Shown: one piece after another, positions 43,165-51,301 of the stretch
Position numbering within the stretch: position 1 is the stretch's first letter
Layout of the letters: each line of letters starts with the position of its first letter
NCBI GenBank assembly: GCA_903837605.1
Contig: CAILVF010000001.1
Coordinates: forward strand, 88,197-152,196
Source of the DNA: an uncultured Bacteroidales bacterium
GTDB taxonomy: Bacteria; Bacteroidota; Bacteroidia; Bacteroidales; FEN-979
Reading direction: 5' to 3'
Length of the DNA stretch: 64,000 bases
The notes under the pieces: generated by a model
Seen by the model: only the letters and a program-made list of their open reading frames with translations
What the model was told of the DNA's origin: nothing
The model's database searches: none
Translations under genes and position numbers: made by a program

Positions 43165-44640
43165 TCAACTAAGGGGTTCTGTTATTACTTCATTTGTTTT
43201 TACGGGAATCAATTTATCCATAGAAGGAGCCATGAACACATAGGCCATGCTGATATAAACGACCAGGCCGGTTGGGAACTGGCCAAGAACAGCATTGCCG
43301 TAACTGGCAACCAGGATGCCGAAAACACCGCACAGAAGTGCGGCGATCTTCACCTCCAGATCTTTATTTTTTATCTGAAACATGCTTATATATAATCCTT
43401 TGCCGGTAAAATAGCCCAGGATCAGCAGATGCAGGTAAAGGCCGATTATTCCCGCTTCCGCCCAGATAAGAACAAACCAGCTGTCGGTAGCAACACTTGA
43501 GAGGAAAGTTTCTCCTGTATATGTTATTGCCCGGCTTCCGGCGTGACCGATACCCCCTCCAAAAGGCCTTGTTTTCAGGTAAGCTTCAAAAATGGCCTGG
43601 TTCTTGAGCCTTACCTGGAATGATGCATCATCATCAGGAGTAAAAGCCGATCTCATCCTGTATACCTGGTAGCTGCTGTCGCCGATTGTCGTGTACCTGA
43701 AAAAGGAATAGATGAACATGAGAAAGATTGCACCGATTATGATGACTTTAACATTCTTCCTGATAATTATATATAAAGCGCCACCTGCAAAGGGCACGAA
43801 GATTGCGCCCCTGGTTCCGGAGCTGGACATGCCATAATACCCGGCAATGAACACAACCGCCCAGAACAGCCTGTTCTTCAAACGTTTTTCATAAAAGAAC
43901 ATGATCATTGCGACAACTCCGATTTGCCCCTGGGCGGCACCAAACTGGCCTGCATCAGAGAAAAATGAGAAAGCACGCAAATTCCCCCACAGTATATGGG
44001 TCACTGCACCAACTTCATCAAGCCATTTTTGCTCCCAGGGGTCAACGCCAATATTCAGCTGTATCCATGCTTTAGCTGATGCGATGATGGATATTATAGC
44101 CCATATTTTTAAAAAGCGGTCCAGGTGTTTTGGTGTGTTATAAAGAAGTTGAACAAGAGGAATCACAAGTAACATGTATAAGCCAATACCACGCATGGAA
44201 GCAAACCAGGCTGTTTTATTCACTGCCTCAGGGTTGAACATTTCAAGTACAATATAGCCGAACCATACCACAGCAAGGTAGGTCAGGTCATTTTGAACAG
44301 GTTTCAGGTCAAGCTTCTTGTCATAAAAATGAAAGAACATTGCGATATAGGTAGATATCAGCGTGATATCCATCAGGTAACCCAATTTAACAGGGATATA
44401 TCGGGAAATCCCGATGATAAAGAAATTAATTATAAAAGCGAACGTAATACCGATTTCCGGCTTTAGTATGAGCCGGTAGAATGAATAGAAAAGAACGGGG
44501 ATAGCAATTACAATGGCAGCGGTCATCATGCCCCCAAGGGCCATTGCATATCCTAACACAATAGCGGCAATTAACATAATCCCAACCAGAAATGGATTCC
44601 TGAGTATTTCAGCTCCGGTCGGTATTTGGAAAAGGTTCAT
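43165..44640 (-). CDS. O-antigen polymerase/ligase-like membrane protein (Wzy/WaaL type)
   Basis: The 491-residue protein has about ten to twelve membrane spans and one large periplasmic loop (about 310-385) with SSYQVYRMRSAFTPDDDASF followed by the RPFGGGIGHAGS segment, as in the O-antigen ligase family. Arginine residues in such loops bind undecaprenyl-pyrophosphate substrates. Next to the flippase and chain-length genes it most likely polymerises the repeat unit (Wzy). A ligase role cannot be excluded. Confidence 0.82.
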   Translation of the reverse strand: MNLFQIPTGAEILRNPFLVGIMLIAAIVLGYAMALGGMMTAAIVIAIPVLFYSFYRLILKPEIGITFAFIINFFIIGISRYIPVKLGYLMDITLISTYIAMFFHFYDKKLDLKPVQNDLTYLAVVWFGYIVLEMFNPEAVNKTAWFASMRGIGLYMLLVIPLVQLLYNTPKHLDRFLKIWAIISIIASAKAWIQLNIGVDPWEQKWLDEVGAVTHILWGNLRAFSFFSDAGQFGAAQGQIGVVAMIMFFYEKRLKNRLFWAVVFIAGYYGMSSSGTRGAIFVPFAGGALYIIIRKNVKVIIIGAIFLMFIYSFFRYTTIGDSSYQVYRMRSAFTPDDDASFQVRLKNQAIFEAYLKTRPFGGGIGHAGSRAITYTGETFLSSVATDSWFVLIWAEAGIIGLYLHLLILGYFTGKGLYISMFQIKNKDLEVKIAALLCGVFGILVASYGNAVLGQFPTGLVVYISMAYVFMAPSMDKLIPVKTNEVITEPLS

Positions 44641-44645
44641 TGTTA

Positions 44646-46046
44646 CTATTGAAATAAGGGTTCTTTGTTTTTAAGGCGCTTGTTTAATTCTTTGTAAAAA
44701 GCGAAACCTTTAGAAAAAATAAGCGTGAAAGAAATGTCAATTTCTTTCTTTAAAAAATGATATCCTATGAACAGCCCGATCACTGAGAACACAATCGAAG
44801 CTATGGCTACGAATAAAAGAATCGTTATCGGGGGCATGGAAGGGAAAAGGTAATGTAATCCGAAAATTGCGAAAACATCCCCAAGTATATTTGCGATGGT
44901 CATTACAGCCACTTTCTGGAAATTCTTATCCGGCCTGTTAAGGCTGTCCAGTGCTACTCCCGTAAAGCGGTCGAGGGGCATAAGCATACCATAGAGAATA
45001 AACACCATAAGGACATAAGTAATATGCGGAGAAGTGGTAAGATACTTTGCTCCTCCGAGAATGAGTATGAAATATTTATTAAGAACAAGGCTGATCGCTG
45101 CAATCAGGATAAAAATATACACTATTGGGCCGGTATAGGCATAATAAATCCTTTTAAAGTCTTCCTTATTATTTTCCATGCTCATTTTTGAGAGTTTTGG
45201 GAAGGCTGTTGTTGCAAAGCTAAGGAGGGGGATCTCAATGAACTCAATATATTTCAGCGGGATAGCATAAATTGCCACACTGGCAGGGCCCATAAATGCG
45301 CTGAAAGATATAATAAAACTGTCGGCACCTTTGAGAAGGCTGCTTCCGATACGCGTTGCCATGGAATACCTTCCGTATTTCAGGATATCAACGACTTTTT
45401 CCTTACTTATATGCCGGATATACTGAAGGCCCGTCCATTTCCGGATGACACAAAACAATGAAGTAGCCAGGTTGGTCGCAATATATATGAGCACTACCAT
45501 TTTTACATCAATTTTAATAAAAAGGTAGGCAAAGAAGATGATCACCAGAAATGAACAAAGGTTGAAGAACCTTATCCATAAGATCTTTCCAAAATCAATA
45601 TCGGCCTGGAAAATTGACCAGGCATAATTCCACGGCAGGGTGACAAGCCCGAGCAGGGGATACCAGGTAAAGAACAGGGAATAGCCGCTTTCCTGCAATG
45701 CATGAGGGATTAGCAGTGCAACGGTCCATAAAATCACAGTGATTCCGGCAAGAATAAGCAAACCTACCACCCAGGCGGAACCAAGATAATATTTTCTTTC
45801 CTCGGTATTGCTTCCTGAAAGGTATCTTACAAGGGCTTCTTTTGTTACTCCGAACCTTAGCATGTCGATCAATGAGGCGGGCGTTGTAAACAGAATCCAG
45901 ATACCAAAATCATGGATGGATAACATTCTGAGAAGAATCATAAAGGAAAACAGGCCGGCCAGGGCGGTCGACAAATTCCCGGCGAATGAAAGGAAATTCG
46001 CGTCTTTTACTATCTTAAACGATGTTTGTTTTAAGAATGCCCACAT
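44646..46046 (-). CDS. Wzx-like polysaccharide flippase
   Basis: The 466-residue integral membrane protein, with about 12 to 14 spans, has the oligosaccharide flippase pattern: an opening FLSFAGNLSTALAGLFSFMILLR in two halves, IHDFGIWILF, ATRIGSSLLKGADSFIISF near 235 and SFATTAFPKLSKM near 280. Such MATE-superfamily proteins move undecaprenyl-linked repeat units to the periplasmic face for polymerisation. Five bases separate it from the polymerase gene. Confidence 0.87.
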   Translation of the reverse strand: MWAFLKQTSFKIVKDANFLSFAGNLSTALAGLFSFMILLRMLSIHDFGIWILFTTPASLIDMLRFGVTKEALVRYLSGSNTEERKYYLGSAWVVGLLILAGITVILWTVALLIPHALQESGYSLFFTWYPLLGLVTLPWNYAWSIFQADIDFGKILWIRFFNLCSFLVIIFFAYLFIKIDVKMVVLIYIATNLATSLFCVIRKWTGLQYIRHISKEKVVDILKYGRYSMATRIGSSLLKGADSFIISFSAFMGPASVAIYAIPLKYIEFIEIPLLSFATTAFPKLSKMSMENNKEDFKRIYYAYTGPIVYIFILIAAISLVLNKYFILILGGAKYLTTSPHITYVLMVFILYGMLMPLDRFTGVALDSLNRPDKNFQKVAVMTIANILGDVFAIFGLHYLFPSMPPITILLFVAIASIVFSVIGLFIGYHFLKKEIDISFTLIFSKGFAFYKELNKRLKNKEPLFQ

Positions 46047-46069
46047 GATGAATCAAATTATGGCCATCA

Positions 46070-48760
46070 TCAGGAAATGACATTGTCTTCACGAAATCTG
46101 AATGTCAGAATCCTTTTAACCGTTTTGCGAAACTTTGATCGTGGTTTTGGGATTTCTCCGAAAACCGAATCCAGGAACATCAGCTCAACCCCGTTAAGGA
46201 CGATCTGGGTAGGTTGTTTAGTGACGGAAAGGAATCCATTCAAAGCAGCCTTGTCGGCATCGGTCCATGACCGGTTCGCCCTTACGACGAGGAGGGCAAG
46301 GTCGAATTTTGAAATCAGATCGATCGGATAGGCATTATTAATAAGGGATGGTAATTCAATGAAAATGTAATCATAGGACTCCAGGTCGAGATGTTCATAA
46401 CCTCTCAGGAGTTCCATGGTGTCTTTAGTCTCAAAGAAATTATCCTGAATAATATACTGGACTTCATCTTCAGCCGGAGGGATCAGTTCTCCATTGCCAA
46501 ATTCTTCTGCCGGCCCGAGATTTTCCTTGATATAATTCAGGAAAAGTGCATTTTCTCCAAATGACTTGAATTTCCTGCTGAGCTCTCTTCCTATGGTTGT
46601 TTTGCCTTCATAATCCCTGGTGCTGAATAGAAGAATGATGATTGGTTTCTTTTCGCTGTTACTTAAAAATTTATGAAGACTGATTTTAATATTCTGGGCC
46701 ATAATTTCAACCAGCCTGGGTAAAATAAACCCGATATCCACATTGTAAATCTGTTTTACAATTTTCGGATAAAGTCCGGCAAGTTTGAGTTTGATAAGCC
46801 TCTCGGCTCTTTCACCTGTTTTAATTGTTGTGTCGAAGAATTCAAGGGCAAGTAAAACAATGATGACAAAGATCAATCCAAGTAAAGCTGATGCAAGAAC
46901 CAACAGCATAGCTTTTGACCTTAAGGCGTGAAGGGGATAATAAGGAGCATCCACGACTTTAAGGTTTGTAGCCAGTTCATCATCCTGCTGCCTGAGTTTT
47001 GCAAGGTTAAGGTCATGCAGCAGTTCAAGAAATTCACTTTCCGTGACACCGATAAGCCTTTCAAATCTCTTCTGCTGGGCGCCTAAAGGAGCGAATACCT
47101 CATAGACTTTCTGGAAATACCTTTTCCGCTCGGTCAGCACCCTGAGTGCCGCTTTGCTTTCTTCGTAATTAACGACGTTGGTGAGCCAGGCATTGAGCAG
47201 GTCTTTCAAAGGCAGGCCTTCAACCGAGTTCGTTACCAGGTAAAGCTGGTCGATATTGTCTTTCAATTCCAGTTTGATCGCTTCAACTTTGTTTTTAAGG
47301 GTTGTAAGTTGTTTGATGGTCGCTGAATCATTGCCAAGATCGATCTCAATATTGGCAATTTGCATGGTAGTATTGGTGAGGTCATTACGCAGCCTCAGGA
47401 TCGCACTGGTGTTCAGTGAAAGTTTAGCATGGTTTTCCAGCTTCTTTTCAATGATCTTAATAGCGGCATCGGAGGAAGCAAGGGCGATTTGTTTATTCTG
47501 GAAATCAACATCAAGTTCTTCTTTCGTGCTGGCGATCACTTTAGTCTGCTCGTAAAAGTTGATGATGTTATTTTTGGAATTGAAAATAAGCAGGTCAGAT
47601 TCGGCTCTTTGCAGCTTTCTCATGGCAGCTTCAAGTTGTCCCCTGAAATAGGCAATTACCGCATCCGTTTGATTCTGTTTCAGCAATTTGAATGAGCGGA
47701 TGAACCCCTTGGTAAGGAATACGAGTGTTTGCTGGGCAATACCGGCATCGGTAGATTTGTAGGTAAGTTTCAGGAGGTCGCTGCTCTGTATCCTGACTGT
47801 TTCTACTGTTGATAATGCACTAAGGCTGTAAAACGGGTCTTTTTGTGAATTCCAGAGTTCATATATGAAATTATAATCATTCTGGTGGCCATAGGCGACC
47901 AGCTGTCTTACCAATCTGTCGAACGCGGTGGTGTCTGTTAAATTACGGTGCGAAATGCTTATAGCTGTGGAAGTATCAAACTGGGAGTAAAAGTCCGAAG
48001 GCAGGGAAGTCGTATCAACTACTCCTTCAGAGCTGCCGGTTCTGACAGGTGCAGGTTCGATTTTTTCAGTTTCAGTGGGATATGAAGCAGGTTCAGGCAT
48101 CTGTCCCGGAATATCAACTTTCAGTCTCTGTCCTGAAGAGATTTCAGTGTTCCTGAGCCGGTTATAACTCATCAGCTTCCTTACGCTCAAACCGTAGTTG
48201 CGGGCGATTGAAAACATAGTTTCCCCCGGTTTAACCACATGGTACGATTCCCTGGACTGCGGGGGCTGGTATGCTGTTTTTTCTGAATTATTCTGAGTTT
48301 CCGGTGAAGAATAGGAGGTATCGGCCTGGGAAGTCTTTTTTGAAGGGGCTTTGAAAAATTTAGGATTCGAGCGTTTTGCTTTTCTTACGATATCCATAAC
48401 ATCGGGGGGCACCTTTGCGATGAGTTCGTCATAGTGTTCCTTTGAAATGTATCTTTCATCATAATGATCCAACAGCAGGTGCTGGGCCAGGAGGGAGGCG
48501 GAGACTTCTTCCAGAGTCTGACGTGAACGGATAAGGTTTATAAGGTTGTCATAGATGGTGTTTTTGACCATCACGTCGGTATAGGCTTGCTGCTGCACTG
48601 TATAGCCTGAAGTTACGCCGGTATAAATAGTGGTTTCCGAGATGTAACTCCACTGGTCCTTTCGTGTCAAGAAGAAGACGACTGCTGCAATCAGAAGCGG
48701 GACAAGTATCAGTAGCAATACATGTCGTTGTAATATCTTGACAAAGTAGATAATTTTCAT
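46070..48760 (-). CDS. Wzz/Wzc-like polysaccharide co-polymerase with inserted LysM domain
   Basis: The 896-residue protein has a first membrane helix (about 13-31), a large periplasmic region with long coiled coils (about 350-600), a second helix (about 633-655) and a cytoplasmic P-loop domain (690-880). Inside the periplasmic region, residues 173-217 form a LysM domain (YHVVKPGETMFSIARNYG, ISSGQRLKV) flanked by low-complexity linkers. The P-loop domain is like a tyrosine autokinase: Walker A STRDYEGKTT near 713 and Walker B YIFIELPS near 797. The aspartates of Walker A' are missing (ALFLNY) and there is no C-terminal tyrosine cluster, so it is probably not a working kinase. Its start codon overlaps the TolC-like gene's stop by one base (TAATG). 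Confidence 0.85.
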   Translation of the reverse strand: MKIIYFVKILQRHVLLLILVPLLIAAVVFFLTRKDQWSYISETTIYTGVTSGYTVQQQAYTDVMVKNTIYDNLINLIRSRQTLEEVSASLLAQHLLLDHYDERYISKEHYDELIAKVPPDVMDIVRKAKRSNPKFFKAPSKKTSQADTSYSSPETQNNSEKTAYQPPQSRESYHVVKPGETMFSIARNYGLSVRKLMSYNRLRNTEISSGQRLKVDIPGQMPEPASYPTETEKIEPAPVRTGSSEGVVDTTSLPSDFYSQFDTSTAISISHRNLTDTTAFDRLVRQLVAYGHQNDYNFIYELWNSQKDPFYSLSALSTVETVRIQSSDLLKLTYKSTDAGIAQQTLVFLTKGFIRSFKLLKQNQTDAVIAYFRGQLEAAMRKLQRAESDLLIFNSKNNIINFYEQTKVIASTKEELDVDFQNKQIALASSDAAIKIIEKKLENHAKLSLNTSAILRLRNDLTNTTMQIANIEIDLGNDSATIKQLTTLKNKVEAIKLELKDNIDQLYLVTNSVEGLPLKDLLNAWLTNVVNYEESKAALRVLTERKRYFQKVYEVFAPLGAQQKRFERLIGVTESEFLELLHDLNLAKLRQQDDELATNLKVVDAPYYPLHALRSKAMLLVLASALLGLIFVIIVLLALEFFDTTIKTGERAERLIKLKLAGLYPKIVKQIYNVDIGFILPRLVEIMAQNIKISLHKFLSNSEKKPIIILLFSTRDYEGKTTIGRELSRKFKSFGENALFLNYIKENLGPAEEFGNGELIPPAEDEVQYIIQDNFFETKDTMELLRGYEHLDLESYDYIFIELPSLINNAYPIDLISKFDLALLVVRANRSWTDADKAALNGFLSVTKQPTQIVLNGVELMFLDSVFGEIPKPRSKFRKTVKRILTFRFREDNVIS

Positions 48761-49548
48761 TATTCTATTTTGTTAATAACGTTGAATTTAAAACCACAAA
48801 GTTCCTGCAATATCATGTATGAATTGAAGAAGGCATTTCTTGATGTCTCATAATTATAAACAGCTACACGGTACATTTCCATGATATAGGCAAGATCATA
48901 CAGGGTGGACTGGCCATTAAGAAACTCTTTATCGCCCATTTCTTTGTTCATTGCTCCTGCAATAACGCTTTCATTTGCATTCTTAAGGATCTTCTGATTG
49001 ACGATCAGCTGATTATATTGTGTTATGATTTTTTGACGCAACTCGAGGATTACATTGTCCTTGTTTGCCATCGACTTTTCAATTTCCTTGGTTGCTGTTT
49101 TCATCTGGTTCTTACGGTCCCAGAAATCCTGCATAGGCAGGCGGAAGCTTACCTGTCCAAAACCCCTGTAACTGTTCTGGAAATTATACATAATATTGTT
49201 ATCGCCCAGGTTGCTTGTATTATTTGAAGTAGCATCCCACCAGTCGGTCTGGAGATAGCCGTCAAGATAAAAATTTCTCATCCAGACACGGCCTACAGAT
49301 ATAACCCTGTAACGCCATGCGTCAATGTCTGCTTCATAGTATTTGATCTGCGGATTGTGCACAACGGCAGAGTCGATAAGGTCTTCAAGCGGCGGAATAC
49401 GCTGCGTGATATCATCTATGAGAGGGTTGAAATAGGTTGTGTCCCTCATCTGGCCAAAGCCCAGTGCGGGCATCAGGAATAATGCCATAAGGAAAATGTG
49501 CTGCAGCACTTTCTTTAAATCAGGTCTTTCAGAATTCAGGATTCCCAT
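48760..49548 (-). CDS. short TolC-like outer-membrane protein
   Basis: The 262-residue exported protein has a signal-like hydrophobic segment (about 15-32, ending ALGFGQ). A TolC-type pattern follows: LEDLIDSAVVHNPQIKYYEADIDAW in pieces, an outer-membrane strand region with GFGQVSFRLPMQDF, then two long helices ending with ETSRNAFFNSYMILQEL. Full TolC proteins have two such repeats and 420 to 500 residues; here only one is present, so a trimer could not close in the usual way and a hexamer may be needed. It probably forms or supports the outer-membrane exit for the polysaccharide, since no Wza-type gene is in the locus. Confidence 0.72.
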   Translation of the reverse strand: MGILNSERPDLKKVLQHIFLMALFLMPALGFGQMRDTTYFNPLIDDITQRIPPLEDLIDSAVVHNPQIKYYEADIDAWRYRVISVGRVWMRNFYLDGYLQTDWWDATSNNTSNLGDNNIMYNFQNSYRGFGQVSFRLPMQDFWDRKNQMKTATKEIEKSMANKDNVILELRQKIITQYNQLIVNQKILKNANESVIAGAMNKEMGDKEFLNGQSTLYDLAYIMEMYRVAVYNYETSRNAFFNSYMILQELCGFKFNVINKIE

Positions 49549-50781
49549 CTACATATTCTCCTTTTGAAATAAAGCGCCAAACGTTCTGAATATTATAACC
49601 AGGTCACTCCAGAATGTGTTATGCTCGGCATAATAATTGTCAAGTGCGAACCTTTCTTCTTCTGACATTGGTCCGGTTCTCCCTCTTTTTTCGACCTGCC
49701 AGAGACCGGTCAAACCAGCGGCTGACCGGAACCTGCGGCTCCATTTCTTTTTAGTCAGGGCTTCGGCCTCATTTAAAGGTAAAGGCCGGTTCCCGACGAT
49801 CGACATATCCCCTTTAAGAACATTGATAAGCTGCGGCAATTCATCGATACTGGTCATCCTGATAAATTTGCCGACCTTGGTAATCCTCGGATCGTCCTTA
49901 ATTTTAAGGAAAGCCTTCCTGGCGCTCCTGCGTTTGTTTGCTATTCTTTCACAAACCTGTTCTCCATCATAATACACCAGGGGAGAACAATATTGCCCCT
50001 CAGGTAATTTGTCGCATTCGGTACATTTAACTTCGACAGTTTCACTGATATACTGGTTGAGATGCTCAACTTCCTTTAAGCGTTTGTCGGCATCAGGATA
50101 CATCGAACGGAACTTATAAAAATCAAAAATCTTATAATTGGCACCAACCCTTTTTGAAAAATAATATACTTTCCCTCTGGATTCAATCCTTATCGCAATC
50201 ATGGTAAGGATCATCAGGGGCGAAAGGACAAGAAGTGCGGTTCCTGCCACAAGCAGATCTAATGTCCGTTTTATGAATGGGGTTTTGTATGCGTTAAAGC
50301 TGACGCTCGTATCAACGGCTATGGTTTTATTCTCAAATTCTGATTTGAATTTCTTAAGAAGGTTGATCCTGGAATATATATTCTCAGGCTCAATACCCTG
50401 ATGATAAAAATCATCTATGCCCAGCAGGTAGGCATTCTTCTTGGCACTGTAGTCTTTGAAAAAAGAGATGACGATAAATGGTGTTTTCTGGTATAGCTTG
50501 TTAAGTTTTAATCGCCGGAAGAACGAAAAGGCATTGATCCCGGGAAGGAGCAGTTCGCAAACAATAGCGTCAATAGATTGTTTCTCCTCGTATTTGATAT
50601 CGAACCTTGTGTCCTTGTCCAGGTCGAAAATTTTAAATTGATTATCGGTCAGCCAATAGATTGCAGAAAGGGGATTCCCCATGACGATAACATTAAAGTA
50701 CCTGGAATTACGGAACTTCTCAGCCATTGACTGATCTTTACCGATGTACAGGATATTTAATGTCGTGTTTTCTTTCTCCAT
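49549..50781 (-). CDS. polyprenyl-phosphate sugar-1-phosphate transferase with N-terminal pseudo-receiver
   Basis: The 410-residue protein begins with a receiver-like domain (8-145) in which the phospho-acceptor Asp is Glu76 (AIVCELLLPGIN) and the conserved Lys of the KP motif is Gln (DDFYHQGIEP), so phosphorylation is unlikely. A membrane helix (about 172-198, LLVAGTALLVLSPLMIL) leads to the sugar transferase domain: DFYKFRSMYPDADKR, DDPRITKVGKFIRMTSIDELPQ, MSIVGNRPLPL, AGLTGLWQV. Between these lies an insert with four cysteines (253, 256, 265, 277) that could bind a metal. The enzyme starts the repeat unit by moving a sugar-1-phosphate onto undecaprenyl phosphate. The gene after the CheY-like gene, it probably responds to that receiver. 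Confidence 0.88.
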   Translation of the reverse strand: MEKENTTLNILYIGKDQSMAEKFRNSRYFNVIVMGNPLSAIYWLTDNQFKIFDLDKDTRFDIKYEEKQSIDAIVCELLLPGINAFSFFRRLKLNKLYQKTPFIVISFFKDYSAKKNAYLLGIDDFYHQGIEPENIYSRINLLKKFKSEFENKTIAVDTSVSFNAYKTPFIKRTLDLLVAGTALLVLSPLMILTMIAIRIESRGKVYYFSKRVGANYKIFDFYKFRSMYPDADKRLKEVEHLNQYISETVEVKCTECDKLPEGQYCSPLVYYDGEQVCERIANKRRSARKAFLKIKDDPRITKVGKFIRMTSIDELPQLINVLKGDMSIVGNRPLPLNEAEALTKKKWSRRFRSAAGLTGLWQVEKRGRTGPMSEEERFALDNYYAEHNTFWSDLVIIFRTFGALFQKENM

Positions 50782-50786
50782 CAGGA

Positions 50787-51188
50787 TTATTGGCTGCTTT
50801 TGATACCCGAAAAGGCTACAGATGTTTCAATACGTCTTTTGATCCTAACTATCAGCTCCCTGGGATTAAATGGTTTCACAACATAATCATCGGCCCCCAT
50901 TTCAAAACATTTGATTTTATCGGAACTTTCTTCCTTCCCTGATAACATGATCAATGGGATCTCATCAAAAAAACCACTTTCGCGTATGCGCTTGATAAAT
51001 TCAAATCCATTCATCACGGGCATTTCCACGTCGCAGATTATTACATCAGGGAGGTTCCCCGACTGGATGTAATACAATGCATCCATCCCGTTGCTGAGCG
51101 TGGTTACGTCAAACTCCTTGTTGAAAGTATTTTCTATGATGAACCGGATACTCTTTTCATCGTCTATAGCGAGTATCTTTCTTTTCAT
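50787..51188 (-). CDS. single-domain CheY-like response regulator
   Basis: The 133-residue protein consists only of a receiver domain. It has the acidic pair AIDDE (residues 8-11), phospho-acceptor Asp53 in VIICDVEMPVMNG, Ser/Thr in IMLSGK and Lys in ADDYVVKPFNPREL. All phosphorylation residues are present. It is the first gene of the polysaccharide locus, five bases before the sugar transferase, whose own receiver-like domain is inactive. The plausible phosphate sources in the window are the hybrid kinases at the other end of the locus. It may act by binding the pseudo-receiver. Confidence 0.92.
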   Translation of the reverse strand: MKRKILAIDDEKSIRFIIENTFNKEFDVTTLSNGMDALYYIQSGNLPDVIICDVEMPVMNGFEFIKRIRESGFFDEIPLIMLSGKEESSDKIKCFEMGADDYVVKPFNPRELIVRIKRRIETSVAFSGIKSSQ

Positions 51189-51208
51189 TTAGATACAATT
51201 TTGGTAAG

Positions 51209-51240
51209 CAAATATATTCGAATTTACCCCAAACTGCCAA
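51209..51240 (-). promoter_or_regulatory. promoter of the polysaccharide locus
   Basis: On the minus strand, TTTTTGG is followed after 21 bases by TATATTTG at 51216-51209, a complete TTG/TAnnTTTG match 20 bases before the ATG of the CheY-like gene. It is the likely main promoter for the minus-strand gene run down to 28019. Confidence 0.65.
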
Positions 51241-51301
51241 AAAGGTTATTAACAATAAAACGAAAGTTATTAAGAAGAGGACTGGCGGAGGTTTAATGGA
51301 A

